The notes: generated by a model not told the origin, from the sequence alone. Positions 51,431 to 60,889 are shown, counted from the first letter of the stretch. The stretch: 64,000 bases of DNA from Thermoplasmata archaeon (GCA_021817255.1 JAKAVO010000002.1:23401-87400), one strand, 5' to 3'. Numbers and translations are program-made.

Positions 51431-51436
51431 TATATA
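51431..51436. promoter_or_regulatory. Single TATATA element between divergent prf1 and pyrH
   Basis: TATATA, itself a palindrome, centred about 24 nt from the prf1 ATG (51409) and about 22 nt from the pyrH ATG (51456). Each distance suits a leaderless transcript, so one element may serve both directions. A second AT-rich stretch (TTTATAATA, 51421-51429) lies close to the prf1 start. Confidence 0.5.
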
Positions 51437-51455
51437 ACTTTGATGAATGAAATTC

Positions 51456-52136
51456 ATGGAATCATTTATTGTTTCTGTTGGAGGGTCTATGATTAACCCT
51501 TCATCAGTTGATGTCGAGTATGTAAAAGAATTTGCGGAGATAATTAAAAAATCGGATTCGCCCAAAATCGGGATAGTTGTTGGAGGTGGGCAGACAGCGA
51601 GAACTTATGTCAACTCCATGAAGAGTTTCACTTCAAACGACTTTTTTCTTGATGAGATTGGAATCATGGCAACAAGGATGAATGCAAAGATTGTCAGTTC
51701 ATCCATTGGAAGGCCTGAGATGAATATCCCTGAGGATGTCAATGATGCAGCCAGGCAGTTGATGTCCTGCGGCAGGGTTGTTATGGGCGGCACAGTCCCT
51801 GGGCACACTACAGACACCGTATCTGTCCTTTTTGCAGAAGCAATGGGAATAAAGAAAGTTTACAACCTTACATCCGTTGACATGGTATATGACGAAGATC
51901 CAAGGAAGAATAAAAAAGCAAAGCCCATTGAAAAAATGAACTACAGGGAAGCGTTCTCGATATCCCTGAAAAGTTACACAGGCGCAGGAAGCAATCAGTT
52001 CATGGATTCTGTCGCATTGCTGATTGCGATGCGATCCGGCATCGAAATAAATCTTATGCATGGCAAGGATCTGGACAATTTTAAAAATGCTTTAAAAGGA
52101 GAAAAATTTAAGGGGACAAAAATAGCAGCTGATTAA
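51456..52136 (+). CDS. pyrH: UMP kinase (archaeal PyrH)
   Basis: Phosphorylates UMP to UDP; amino-acid-kinase fold. 226 residues from ATG 51456 (MESFIVSVGGSMI). The phosphate loop is VSVGGSM near 5-11, GIVVGGGQTAR lies near 42, the UMP site is GGTVPGHTTD near 112-121, and VYNLTSVDMVYDEDPRK near 135-151 is typical. An ATG at 51447 is open, but it is too close to the TATA element. The 3' end overlaps the OFOR beta gene by 4 bp (convergent). Confidence 0.95.
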   Translation: MESFIVSVGGSMINPSSVDVEYVKEFAEIIKKSDSPKIGIVVGGGQTARTYVNSMKSFTSNDFFLDEIGIMATRMNAKIVSSSIGRPEMNIPEDVNDAARQLMSCGRVVMGGTVPGHTTDTVSVLFAEAMGIKKVYNLTSVDMVYDEDPRKNKKAKPIEKMNYREAFSISLKSYTGAGSNQFMDSVALLIAMRSGIEINLMHGKDLDNFKNALKGEKFKGTKIAAD

Positions 52137-53059
52137 CCAATCAGCCTGTCTGCGAATGTTTTTTCTGCGTCCACAACTGTGTATCCGTCTTCTGTAGTTA
52201 CTCTCTGTTCTGCTGGAACGATATCAAGGTAGTTGGGGACGTATTTGCTTATCCTTGACGGAAATGACTCAATTGCAGTATTCTCGTAGAAAATTCCAGT
52301 TGGGATCCTGTCGCCCCATTCCTGTGCCCTTGCCATGGACCTGGCGAATATCTCTTCTGCATCCTTTACATTGTCCTTTGTTACAACCGGGTTCCAGTCC
52401 TTTTCATCACCCAGTTTGTAAACTCTTTCCTTGTACCACTCCATTGAGTTCACATTGTTGTATGTGGGGCATGGTTGAAGGATATCTATAACTGCTGAGC
52501 CCGGATGGTTCATAGCCTTCTTTATGATCTCCTTCAACTGCTTCATGTCAAAGGAAAAGCCCCTTGCTACAAAGCTATATCCTGCGCTTAAGGCAAGGGA
52601 TATAGGGTTCAGCCTTGTAAAGATGTTTGGCCTGGACAGGCTTTTTGTCTTTTCGCCAAAGGGCATTGTGGGTGCGGCCTGCCCTTTAGTAAGCCCGTAT
52701 ACCTCATTGTCGTATATCATGATTGTAATGCCTGTATTCCTCCTTCCCTCTGCAACAAGGTGGCCTGCTCCAATACCCATAAGGTCACCGTCACCACCAG
52801 TAACCAGTACTTTCAGGTTCGGATTTGACAGTTTCACTCCCGTTGCGAAAGGAATAGCCCTTCCGTGCAGAGTGTGCACTCCCCCAACATTAATGTAATG
52901 TGGAGTTTTTCCGGAACACCCAATGCCTGATACCATAACTACCCCCAGGGGGTCAAGGTTCAATTCTGCCATTGACTGCTGGATGGATGTAAGTATTCCA
53001 AAATCTCCGCATCCAGGGCACCAGTCAACAGCCAGATCTGTTTTAAAATTATGCGCCAT
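52133..53059 (-). CDS. 2-oxoacid:ferredoxin oxidoreductase beta subunit
   Basis: Thiamine-diphosphate and Fe-S chain of OFOR, which oxidises pyruvate or 2-oxoglutarate with CoA and reduces ferredoxin. The 308 residues have WCPGCGDFG near 13-21 (Fe-S Cys pair), SGIGCSGK near 44-51 (third Cys), the TPP-binding GGDGDLMGIGAGHLVAEGRRN (in part) near 88, and QPCPTYNN near 195 (fourth Cys). The order and size match the Sulfolobus-type two-subunit enzyme. The ATG overlaps the alpha gene's 3' end by 11 bp. Confidence 0.93.
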   Translation of the reverse strand: MAHNFKTDLAVDWCPGCGDFGILTSIQQSMAELNLDPLGVVMVSGIGCSGKTPHYINVGGVHTLHGRAIPFATGVKLSNPNLKVLVTGGDGDLMGIGAGHLVAEGRRNTGITIMIYDNEVYGLTKGQAAPTMPFGEKTKSLSRPNIFTRLNPISLALSAGYSFVARGFSFDMKQLKEIIKKAMNHPGSAVIDILQPCPTYNNVNSMEWYKERVYKLGDEKDWNPVVTKDNVKDAEEIFARSMARAQEWGDRIPTGIFYENTAIESFPSRISKYVPNYLDIVPAEQRVTTEDGYTVVDAEKTFADRLIG

Positions 53060-54959
53060 GTTTCAACACCTTTTCAACTTTTGTCTCTTTATTGTTTATT
53101 ATTTCTCTTGAGGCAGAGAGGATTTCGTCCTCTGTAATATGCCTTCCATTATACTTCAATATCCTGCTTTCAATATTTATTCCGGTTTTTGCCCTTATGA
53201 CTTCCGCAAGCTGGCCCAGAAAGTTGCTTTCCACATCTATGACCAATTTCGCATTGGAAAGTATTTTCTTTACAAACTCTTCCGGGAATGGGATGAACAT
53301 TTTAACATACAGGAGGTTTGCCTTGATTCCTTCCTCTGCCAGGAGATCAATTACATCCAGTATTGGCCCCTTCTGGCTTCCCCATGTTACAAATGTTACC
53401 TCTGCGTTCTTGTCACCGTAAAGAATAGCCCTGTCATCCATTGGAATCTCCTTGTCAGCAGTCTTGAGTTTGGTAAAACGCTTTACCATCATTCTGTCCC
53501 TGACTTCTGAGTCTTCTGTTACATGCCCAAGCTCATCATGTTCATCTCCAGTCATCCAGAATATGTCTTTTCCAAATGCGCCAAGGTTTGATATTCCGTT
53601 GGTTGTATCGAGATTGTACCTCTTGAAATCCAGGCCGTGCACATCAAACCTGGAGGCAATTACTGGGACTTTCCTGCCATCTATGTGAGGGATGAAGTCT
53701 GAAGTGTTTGCAAGGTTCTTATCAATCAGGTGAATCACTGGCATCTGGTATCTGTGGGCATAATTGAGCGCTTTCATTGAATCGTATATGCATTCTTCCA
53801 CATCTCCTGAGGAAAGAACTATTCTTGGAAATTCTCCGTGCCCGGTATTCATGGCGAAGAGCAAGTCAGACTGCCCATTCCTTGTTGGCAGCCCTGTACT
53901 GGGCCCTCCCCTCTGGTACAGTGTTACAACCAGTGGCACTTCATCAGTTCCAGCAAAAGAGAAACCTTCTGCCATCAGTGAAAAGCCTGGGCCACTTGTT
54001 GCGGTAGAGGTTCTTGTGCCTGTCAGAGCTGCGCCTATTGCCATTGTTATTGCAGATATTTCATCTTCAGTCTGTACAACCACTATGCCGCTTTCCTTCA
54101 GCTTTGTTGCCTCTGTGTCAACCCATTTTATATAATTGTGCTCCTCCATTATTGTGCTTTCATCGCTTGCAGGCGTGATTGGATAATAGGTCTGAAGCCT
54201 CAGCCCGCCCATCATCTTTCCAATGGCTGCACCATCGTTTCCGGTCAGCATAAATCTTGTAGGATGCTCCAGGTCAGGAAGAGTCTTGCCTGCGAGGTTA
54301 TTTTCAGCGCAGTAGTCATATGCTGCCTTAACAACGGCAACATTTTCATCAATTATGCTTTCCTTTCCTGCAAAAACGATCTTGATGCTGTCATTCATGT
54401 GCTTAACGTTCACTCCTGATATTGCAAGTGTCAATGCAGCCCCAAGCGTGTTGAAATATCTGGAAGGGACTCCCCCGGAAATTGCCTTTTGCACCACTGA
54501 GTTAAATGGAACAGGAATTGGAATTGCACCTCTTGACTTCATCCATGCTATTGCGCCGGAAATTGTGTTTGGAAAATTGTCATCAGTAAGTGTTTCCTTG
54601 ATTTTCTTGGCTGTATCCCTCATAATCAGCCTTGCCTGGGAAAGTTCGGCTTTGTCAATTGCACTGTCATAAATAATTTTTGAACCCTGGCCAACATCTT
54701 CAAGATGTTCAAAGATGCTGTCAGGATCAAGTGCAACGAGAAAGTCGACAGGATATTTTAATGATCTTGGCCTGTCGGCCTTGATTCTTACGTGAGTATA
54801 ACTGTGCCTTCCTTTGATGTTTGAGTGATATTCCCTCACACCAAAAACATAATAACCTGACTGTGCGAAGGCCCTGCTTATCATATTGGAGGATGTGTCT
54901 ATTCCGCCACCCTGAGGGCCACCAACTGTTATGTTGATGTCAACTATTGTCATCTGCAT
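53049..54959 (-). CDS. 2-oxoacid:ferredoxin oxidoreductase alpha (gamma-alpha fusion) subunit
   Basis: 636 residues: an N-terminal gamma-type domain (about 1-200, with GGPQGGGIDTSS at the start) fused to the alpha domain. The substrate motif YPITPASDEST occurs near residue 260, as in the Sulfolobus-type enzyme. GTRTSTATSGPGFSLMAEG (near 317) and PTGLPTRNGQSD follow. A C-terminal domain has FVTWGSQKGPILD. It can act on several 2-oxoacids. The start ATG 54959 has TTTAATTA about 25 nt upstream; an internal ATG at 54953 is also possible. It forms an operon with the beta gene. Confidence 0.93.
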   Translation of the reverse strand: MQMTIVDINITVGGPQGGGIDTSSNMISRAFAQSGYYVFGVREYHSNIKGRHSYTHVRIKADRPRSLKYPVDFLVALDPDSIFEHLEDVGQGSKIIYDSAIDKAELSQARLIMRDTAKKIKETLTDDNFPNTISGAIAWMKSRGAIPIPVPFNSVVQKAISGGVPSRYFNTLGAALTLAISGVNVKHMNDSIKIVFAGKESIIDENVAVVKAAYDYCAENNLAGKTLPDLEHPTRFMLTGNDGAAIGKMMGGLRLQTYYPITPASDESTIMEEHNYIKWVDTEATKLKESGIVVVQTEDEISAITMAIGAALTGTRTSTATSGPGFSLMAEGFSFAGTDEVPLVVTLYQRGGPSTGLPTRNGQSDLLFAMNTGHGEFPRIVLSSGDVEECIYDSMKALNYAHRYQMPVIHLIDKNLANTSDFIPHIDGRKVPVIASRFDVHGLDFKRYNLDTTNGISNLGAFGKDIFWMTGDEHDELGHVTEDSEVRDRMMVKRFTKLKTADKEIPMDDRAILYGDKNAEVTFVTWGSQKGPILDVIDLLAEEGIKANLLYVKMFIPFPEEFVKKILSNAKLVIDVESNFLGQLAEVIRAKTGINIESRILKYNGRHITEDEILSASREIINNKETKVEKVLKHGA

Positions 54960-55032
54960 GGGTATTGATTCTTAATTAAAATAGTTTTCAAGTCTGGGTT
55001 TTGCGTCTCTTTTTCTTTAATATAAACAGATT

Positions 55033-55056
55033 GAATAATTCATAAATTAATTATTC
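55033..55056. promoter_or_regulatory. AT-rich inverted repeat upstream of UPF0200 kinase gene
   Basis: GAATAATT and AATTATTC form a perfect 8-bp inverted repeat with an 8-nt spacer containing CATAAATT. It ends 21 nt before the ATG at 55078 and overlaps where the TATA box should be. It may be an operator or only AT-rich promoter DNA. Confidence 0.3.
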
Positions 55057-55077
55057 CTTATTGCGATAAAGTGGCAT

Positions 55078-55620
55078 ATGCTTATAGTAACTGGTATGCC
55101 TGGATCGGGGAAGGATGAATTTATAAAAGTAGCGAAAAAGATGGGGTGGAAAGACTACCATATGGGAGATATTGTAAGAAAATATGCAAGCATGGACAAT
55201 ATAGGCATTTCTGACAAGGAAATAGGGAGTTTTGCAAACCGGGAAAGGGAGCTTCATGGAAAAGACATATGGGCTGTGCGCCTTTCAGAATTCATTAAGG
55301 ACGGCAGGAAAATAATTATCGACGGGCTTAGAAATATGGAAGAATTCGAATATTTCAGGTCAAAATTTCCGGATCTTGTACTCATAGGAATACACACAGA
55401 TCGTGAGGAGAGGCTGAAGAGAGTGCAGAAAAGGGGGAGGCCGGATGATGCAAAGGTCCTTGACCAGCTCATTAACAGGGATGACAGGGAATTGTCGTGG
55501 GGGATAGGAAATGCCATTTCCCTGGCCGAGTACATGATCGTGAACGATTCAACGCTTGAAAAATTCAAGGAAAATGCAGCCAAGCTGTTGTCCAGGATAG
55601 AAAAAGAAAGATTTAGTTAG
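55078..55620 (+). CDS. UPF0200-family P-loop nucleotide kinase-like protein
   Basis: 180 residues. The P-loop is TGMPGSGKDEF near 4-14, the adenylate-kinase-like region YHMGDIVRKYA is near 28-38, IIIDGLRNMEEFEYF near 78, and RVQKRGRPDDAK near 113 is probably the lid. It belongs to the archaeal UPF0200 group, related to dephospho-CoA and adenylate kinases, whose substrate is not settled. Its stop overlaps the convergent purQ gene (4 bp). Confidence 0.85.
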   Translation: MLIVTGMPGSGKDEFIKVAKKMGWKDYHMGDIVRKYASMDNIGISDKEIGSFANRERELHGKDIWAVRLSEFIKDGRKIIIDGLRNMEEFEYFRSKFPDLVLIGIHTDREERLKRVQKRGRPDDAKVLDQLINRDDRELSWGIGNAISLAEYMIVNDSTLEKFKENAAKLLSRIEKERFS

Positions 55621-56402
55621 ATTCGCCTGGCATAATCAGACAGTGCCTTGAAAAATATTTTTCCAAGTGGTTCCTTTTTTTGCCTCTGCCCAATGGTTGA
55701 AAGCTGGTAATTGTAAAACATCCTCTCAGGATGGGGCATCAACCCTATAACATTGTCAAACTGGCCGGAAATGCCAGCTATGTTATGTGGAGACCCATTA
55801 GGGTTCCATGGATATCCGGAAATGCCTCCTTCCGGATCAACGTATGTGAATATTGCTTTTTTGTTCTCTAAAATCTCTGATTCCACTGCATCCGACCTGA
55901 ACCTGACCCTTCCTTCCCTGTGCGCAACTGGAATCTCAAATATCTCATTTCGGGGAATTTTTCCATCAAAGATCTTATTTTTTCCGGTGTATTTTACGAG
56001 TACTGTCCTGCACTCAAACCTTCCGCTCTCGTTGATATCCAGTGCAATATCCCTGCTTCCAACAGATGTGGAAGCCAGCCCCATCTCTGAAATAACCTGA
56101 AAGCCGTTGCAGGTTCCCAATACAGGTTTTCCCTCTTCTACCATTTCAGTTATTTTTTTGCCTGCTGTCTCTTTCAATCTAATTGCAAAAATGACACCGG
56201 CCCTTACATAATCCCCTGCAGAAAAGCCACCTGGTATAAATAAAAGTTGAAAGTCCTCAAGATCCACTTTCTTGTTCTCAATCTCGTGAATATGTACAAA
56301 AACCGGGTCAAGGCCGGATTCTTTTAATGATCGCAGGGCCTCTGAATCGTTGTTGGTGCCCTCCATCCTCAAAACTGCTGCTTTGGGGAGATTGCTGTCC
56401 AA
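55617..56402 (-). CDS. purQ: Phosphoribosylformylglycinamidine synthase glutaminase subunit
   Basis: Glutamine amidotransferase subunit of FGAM synthase in purine synthesis. The 261 residues contain the oxyanion strand IPGGFSAGDYVRAG near 55, the nucleophile Cys in LGTCNGFQVI near 92-101, and the catalytic His and Glu in GLMPHPERM near 219-227. Length fits the longer archaeal PurQ. It begins 4 bp after the L40e stop, so a ribosomal protein and purine synthesis share an mRNA. purL and purS are not here. Confidence 0.94.
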   Translation of the reverse strand: MDSNLPKAAVLRMEGTNNDSEALRSLKESGLDPVFVHIHEIENKKVDLEDFQLLFIPGGFSAGDYVRAGVIFAIRLKETAGKKITEMVEEGKPVLGTCNGFQVISEMGLASTSVGSRDIALDINESGRFECRTVLVKYTGKNKIFDGKIPRNEIFEIPVAHREGRVRFRSDAVESEILENKKAIFTYVDPEGGISGYPWNPNGSPHNIAGISGQFDNVIGLMPHPERMFYNYQLSTIGQRQKKEPLGKIFFKALSDYARRI

Positions 56403-56406
56403 TTAA

Positions 56407-56556
56407 CTACTGGCCTCCCCTTCTTTCCTTTGCCTTCATCCTGAGTCCGGGGTATCCGCACTTTCTGCATTTTTCAGCTTTAATTGAGTTTCTTGCATCA
56501 CATCTCATACAAATTTTCTTGTTGAGCCTTCTTTCTATTGATTCTGCGAACGGCAT
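56407..56556 (-). CDS. rpl40e: Ribosomal protein L40e
   Basis: Minus-strand frame of 49 codons starting [20 protein letters not shown]. It has two Cys pairs (CMRC and CRKC), the conserved segment [19 protein letters not shown], and the end KERRGGQ. This is the standard archaeal L40e, a zinc-ribbon large-subunit protein. TATA-like GTTTATAAGTTG lies about 45 nt upstream and another AT stretch is closer. It is directly upstream of purQ with a 4-bp gap. Confidence 0.93.
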   Translation of the reverse strand: MPFAESIERRLNKKICMRCDARNSIKAEKCRKCGYPGLRMKAKERRGGQ

Positions 56557-56688
56557 CTTTATAACCTGATAATACCCCTATTGAATTCAACTTATAAACC
56601 CTTTGTGAACTTGCGTTAAACTGACTTGAAGATCTGTTCATTTTTTCAAAGCGATCAGATGAATCATGGAATGAAAAAATAAAAGTTG

Positions 56689-58275
56689 TCAGATTATCCG
56701 TGGATATATGATTTCAATCATGAGCATGAGCAATATCAGAGTGGTCGCAAGGGACAATACAGATGCTATGTGTTTTTCATCCCTGAAATACTTGAACCTT
56801 TCCCTCTTGGATGCTATCATAAGTGTATCCCTGAGAAACTGGGCGCCGTCAAAAATTGCAAGCGGCAATGCGTTTGTAATGGCAAGAAGGATATTTACCC
56901 AGAAAAGCCAGTAAATTGTATTCATTGAGAACCAGAAAGTTGCATATCCCAGTGGTACTGTGTATAGATGTGCGAACCCGGAAGGCACTGGTGAAAGCCC
57001 GTTAAATGGGAGGCCTATTGTTTGCATGATGCCAGTGGGCCCTGAAGTATACGCTGAAGAGCCAAAGATAAGCGACTTAAACTGGCTCATTGAGGCAAGC
57101 CCCAGGCCGCCATAAACAATGCCAACGCCTATGAAACTTTCATTTTTCATTGCCTGAGTCGCTCCAGATGGGTATTCGGCTGCATAGAACGAATACGTTG
57201 ATCTTGTTCGGAAACTCAGGCTTTTAAAACTTCCCGTACCATTTGTGGATGTGAAATTCTCGACTGTCATGCTTATCATTGTTCCCGGCTTGATATGATC
57301 CAGAAGATCTCCAAGGATGGTTTCATTGTAAACCGTCTTGTTGTTAAGGGAGATGATATAGTCCCCAGGTGTGATATTCTTATAGGCAGGATAGCCCTTA
57401 TAAGTGCCTACGACCTGAATGCCGGCGGGAATGCTATAATTGATGATTTTTTGGCCATTATAAAAGGATGCATTAACCAGAGTCCCTGGTTGCATCGTTG
57501 AAGTTGTAATCAGGTTTGTAAGGTTGTTTCCCTTCAAGTTTCCAAAGGAAACCAGTTCTGTTCCGGTAATGTTCTTGCCGGTGATGAAGTGGTTTGGATA
57601 GGCAGTATCCACATAAGCACCGGGTTGTGTCTGGATTGCTGCGTGTGACATTGCAAGGGATAAAAAGAGGAAACATATGATTCCTATGACAAAGTTTACT
57701 GCTATTCCCGCACCGACTATCCTTCTCCTGATCACTGGCGTTGTTTCGGTAATTTCTTTTTCGTCAGGCTCCACGAAGGCACCAATTGGAACCACGAAAA
57801 ACATCAATCCCACTGAATTCACTTTTATGCCGTGTTTTCTTGCCACAATGCCATGAAACATCTCGTGTATGACAAGAGAGATTGCAAAAGCTATGAGCCC
57901 GTAAACTATAGGTATTTCCGGGTTGATTCCAGGCAGAGCAAGATATTCAGAAACAGGTATGTTTTGTTTGACCCTCAGTGAAAGGGAGAGCACTGTCCCC
58001 AGAACTAGGAGAATTATGCCCATTGCAAACAATATGTAAACCAGCGGAATTGAAAGCTTTGAGAAAAAGTTTGATTTTGAGCTGTTTGCAATTTTGTCCA
58101 GTATCTTCCTGTTCTTCGTTGCCTTTACTAAAAGGAGAATTCCCCCCATTGTTTGAAAATGCTTGCTTTTGTTTATCCTCTGGCGCAGAGAGATCATCGC
58201 AATAACCCAAATCAGCACTATAAGCAAACCTATTTCCAGATACGACATATTGAAACTTCCGAAACCATGATGCAA
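56689..58275 (-). CDS. Site-2-type M50 metalloprotease with PDZ-like insert
   Basis: Intramembrane zinc protease, 528 residues. The zinc motif HEMFH near 137-141 lies in a hydrophobic helix (SLVIHEMFHGIVARKHG). The third ligand region NALPLAIFDGAQF near 478 (N-x2-P-x4-DG) is near the C-terminus, also in a helix. Between them is an extracellular-looking domain with PDZ character (TPGDYIISLNNKTV) and several N-X-S/T sequons. At least six hydrophobic segments occur. It probably cleaves membrane-bound regulators or stress proteins; no target is visible nearby. The start may be ATG 58275 or ATG 58248 (MSYLEIG). Confidence 0.9.
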   Translation of the reverse strand: MHHGFGSFNMSYLEIGLLIVLIWVIAMISLRQRINKSKHFQTMGGILLLVKATKNRKILDKIANSSKSNFFSKLSIPLVYILFAMGIILLVLGTVLSLSLRVKQNIPVSEYLALPGINPEIPIVYGLIAFAISLVIHEMFHGIVARKHGIKVNSVGLMFFVVPIGAFVEPDEKEITETTPVIRRRIVGAGIAVNFVIGIICFLFLSLAMSHAAIQTQPGAYVDTAYPNHFITGKNITGTELVSFGNLKGNNLTNLITTSTMQPGTLVNASFYNGQKIINYSIPAGIQVVGTYKGYPAYKNITPGDYIISLNNKTVYNETILGDLLDHIKPGTMISMTVENFTSTNGTGSFKSLSFRTRSTYSFYAAEYPSGATQAMKNESFIGVGIVYGGLGLASMSQFKSLIFGSSAYTSGPTGIMQTIGLPFNGLSPVPSGFAHLYTVPLGYATFWFSMNTIYWLFWVNILLAITNALPLAIFDGAQFLRDTLMIASKRERFKYFRDEKHIASVLSLATTLILLMLMIEIIYPRII

Positions 58276-58410
58276 ATCATTTCTATATTACTTTTCCAAA
58301 AAAAGCGATGTGTTCTGTTACACTCAATGTACTTTTTACCGTTTATAATTTTGAAATGGCTATTAAATGAATATCCGAATTATTTTAATATGTCATTGCC
58401 ATGAATGTAT

Positions 58411-59568
58411 ATGAAGGTAACGTTGACCCATATTAAGGCAGATATAGGAAGTTTGCCAGGGCATACAACTGTACATGAAGATGTTTTGAACGAGGTAAAA
58501 CGATTTCTGAAAGAACAGTCAAAGGGAGTGCTCTGGGATCACTTTGTAGGCTATGTGGGTGATGACATACAGATAACAATGGTCCACGACAATGGAGTTA
58601 ATGCTTCTGAAGTCCACAAGCTGGCATGGGATGCTTTTAAAGCAGGAACTGAAGTGGCAAAGAAACTTGGCCTCTATGGAGCAGGGCAGGACCTTCTTAA
58701 GGACTCTTTTTCCGGGAACATTAAGGGAATGGGGCCTGGAATAGCTGAAATGGATATCACACCAAGGAGAAGCGAACCTTTCATAGTTTATATGATGGAC
58801 AAAACTGAGCCAGGTGCCTTTAACTATCCCATATTCAAGATGTTTGCTGATCCTTTCAACACCCCAGGGCTCGTAATTGATCAAAGCATGCATACAGGCT
58901 TTAAGTTCGAAGTCTGGGATATACAGGAGGCGAAGGCAATAATGCTGAATGCCCCTGAGGAAATGTATGATATTATTTCCCTTATTGGGACAAAGGGCAG
59001 ATATGTGATTAAGAGGGTTTACACGAAAAAAGATCATGATAAATTGCCGGATGAAAACGTTGCAGTAATAACAACAGACAAGTTGTCATTCATTGCAGGT
59101 GAATACGTTGGAAAAGATGACCCTGCAGCAATCGTCAGGATTCAGTCAGGCCTGCCTGCATCTGGAGAAGCCATGGAAGCATTTTCCCATCCATATCTGG
59201 TATCAGGCTGGATGAGAGGGTCATTCAACGGGCCACTGATGCCAGTTGCAATGAAAAATTCTAAAATGACAAGATTCGACGGACCGCCCAGGGTTGTTGC
59301 CCTTGGTTTCGTTTACAAGGATAAAAAATTAACCGGACCGGTTGACATGTTTGATGATCCTGCATACGATAATGCAAGGAGAGTGGCAAATGATATTACA
59401 GACTATATCAGGAGAATGGGCCCGTTTGAACCACACAGGCTGCCGGAAGAGGATATGGAATATACAACACTTCCAAAAGTTATGAGCAAGCTGAGTGGCA
59501 GGTTTGTGCATGTAGATGCAGTGGAAAAGGGCAAAACCAAGAATTCCACAGGACGAGATTCGGATTAA
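58411..59568 (+). CDS. fbp: Fructose-1,6-bisphosphate aldolase/phosphatase
   Basis: Bifunctional archaeal enzyme that joins triose phosphates and removes the 1-phosphate, giving fructose-6-phosphate and making gluconeogenesis one-way. The 385 residues from ATG 58411 ([18 protein letters not shown]) have the metal and substrate blocks [27 protein letters not shown] (in part), [34 protein letters not shown] and a C-terminal [16 protein letters not shown]-like TATTTTAATA at 58381-58390 is about 26 nt before ATG 58411. It starts a short operon with the dCMP deaminase gene. Confidence 0.96.
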   Translation: MKVTLTHIKADIGSLPGHTTVHEDVLNEVKRFLKEQSKGVLWDHFVGYVGDDIQITMVHDNGVNASEVHKLAWDAFKAGTEVAKKLGLYGAGQDLLKDSFSGNIKGMGPGIAEMDITPRRSEPFIVYMMDKTEPGAFNYPIFKMFADPFNTPGLVIDQSMHTGFKFEVWDIQEAKAIMLNAPEEMYDIISLIGTKGRYVIKRVYTKKDHDKLPDENVAVITTDKLSFIAGEYVGKDDPAAIVRIQSGLPASGEAMEAFSHPYLVSGWMRGSFNGPLMPVAMKNSKMTRFDGPPRVVALGFVYKDKKLTGPVDMFDDPAYDNARRVANDITDYIRRMGPFEPHRLPEEDMEYTTLPKVMSKLSGRFVHVDAVEKGKTKNSTGRDSD

Positions 59569-59573
59569 GTATT

Positions 59574-60032
59574 ATGGAGAAACACAAACGCCCCTCGTGG
59601 GACCAATACTTCATGCAGATGGCATACATGGCAGCTTCAAGGGCAAACTGCGTGAGAAGGCAGGTTGGAGCCGTAATAGTAAGGGATAATAATATTCTGG
59701 CAACAGGTTACAATGGCCCGCCAAGCGGGACACAACACTGTGATGTGGTAGGCTGTATAAGAATAGACATGGACATACCATCAGGGGAGCGGCATGAACT
59801 TTGCAGAGGGCTGCACGCAGAGCAGAATGCCATAATCCAGGCGGCTGTCCATGGCGTGAGCATCAGGGATGGTGTTATTTACACAACAACTTTCCCCTGT
59901 GTTGTATGCGCAAAGATGATTATAAATGCGAGGCTGAAAGAAATCATATACACTGAAGGTTATCCGGATGAACTGTCTGAACTGATGCTTCTTGAGAGCG
60001 ATGTCCAGAAACGAAAACTTACTATAGAATAG
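59574..60032 (+). CDS. Deoxycytidylate deaminase-family protein
   Basis: Zinc-dependent deaminase that makes dUMP from dCMP, supplying thymidylate synthase. The 152 residues have the zinc motif HAEQNAI near 81-87 (His plus catalytic Glu), [11 protein letters not shown] near 107-117 (Cys ligands), and the dCMP group segment [25 protein letters not shown] (in part). It lies 5 bp after fbp and is probably co-transcribed. Another cytidine-type substrate is possible but less likely. Confidence 0.92.
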   Translation: MEKHKRPSWDQYFMQMAYMAASRANCVRRQVGAVIVRDNNILATGYNGPPSGTQHCDVVGCIRIDMDIPSGERHELCRGLHAEQNAIIQAAVHGVSIRDGVIYTTTFPCVVCAKMIINARLKEIIYTEGYPDELSELMLLESDVQKRKLTIE

Positions 60033-60066
60033 TATTTCAACGAGATATGTATGTAGGGCTAAAATA

Positions 60067-60732
60067 ATGATGTCAATTATAACAGGAATCATTGAATATT
60101 TAGTCAATATGATTATTTATGTAATCCAAGTTTCTAATTATCCGGGCATATTTTTCCTCATGTTCCTCGAAGGCCTGCTATTTCCCGTTCCATCGGAAGT
60201 GGTTATGGCTTTTGCTGGATACCTGGCATTTACGAACCAGTTGCCAACACTGTTGAATATACCTGCATATGTGCTGGTCTTAATAGCAGGAACTGTTGGA
60301 AATGCAGCTGGGGCAAGTGCTGCCTACGCTATAGGCATGTATGGCGGAAGGCCAGCGGTTCTCAGGTTTGGAAAATACATTAGGCTGGACGACAAAACTC
60401 TGGATAAGACAGAAAAATGGTTCAGCAAGTATGGAGAAATCTCTGTTCTCGTTACACGGCTTATGCCCATATTCAGGACATTCATATCGATCCCTGCTGG
60501 ATTCGCCGAAATGAATTTCAAAAAGTTTCTCTTATTCACTCTGCTTGGAACTGTAGTTTGGGATTCCATCCTGATTTATTTAGGGTATCTCCTTGGGGCA
60601 AAATGGAAAGATATTTTGGGCCTGTTCAATGACTACACGTATATTGCAGTTGCTTTAGCCATCATCATTCTTATTTACGTTTACAGGCTTCTTTCAAAAG
60701 GGTTTTCAAAAAAAGCTTCCCAAAGCAAGTAA
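60067..60732 (+). CDS. DedA-family membrane protein
   Basis: 221 residues with about five hydrophobic segments. It shows the DedA pattern: FLEGLLFPVPSEVVMAFAGYLA (in part) near 35-56, AGTVGNAAGASAAYAIGMYGGRPAV (in part) near 78-102, and the paired conserved block VTRLMPIFRTFISIPAGFAEM near 131-151 with the conserved Arg and Pro-Ala-Gly. DedA/DUF membrane proteins are linked to lipid flipping (undecaprenyl or phospholipid scramblase-like) and membrane homeostasis. A long T-tract follows the gene (60767-60778). Confidence 0.9.
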   Translation: MMSIITGIIEYLVNMIIYVIQVSNYPGIFFLMFLEGLLFPVPSEVVMAFAGYLAFTNQLPTLLNIPAYVLVLIAGTVGNAAGASAAYAIGMYGGRPAVLRFGKYIRLDDKTLDKTEKWFSKYGEISVLVTRLMPIFRTFISIPAGFAEMNFKKFLLFTLLGTVVWDSILIYLGYLLGAKWKDILGLFNDYTYIAVALAIIILIYVYRLLSKGFSKKASQSK

Positions 60733-60766
60733 AATTTTGTTGATTTTCGCCCTTCGTCTTTTTTTT

Positions 60767-60778
60767 TGGAATGCCTGC
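60767..60778 (+). terminator. T-rich transcription terminator after DedA gene
   Basis: A run of nine T residues in TCTTTTTTTTTGG about 35 nt after the stop, typical of intrinsic archaeal termination. AATGCC and GGCATT follow as a weak inverted repeat. It separates dedA from hsp20. Confidence 0.4.
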
Positions 60779-60860
60779 ATCAATCTCCCTTTTTTCAATA
60801 ATCTGGCATTGAAAGTCCCTCATGAATGGGCATATTTTTTTAATAGCCCCTGCGTTCGAA

Positions 60861-60873
60861 AAATTTAAATAAG
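60861..60873 (+). promoter_or_regulatory. hsp20: TATA box of hsp20-arsR
   Basis: AAATTTAAATAAG, preceded by GAAAA (BRE-like). The start site should fall around 60890-60895, inside the operator palindrome, leaving a short leader with GAGGT before ATG 60923. Confidence 0.6.
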
Positions 60874-60889
60874 AATTATTAATATGGAG

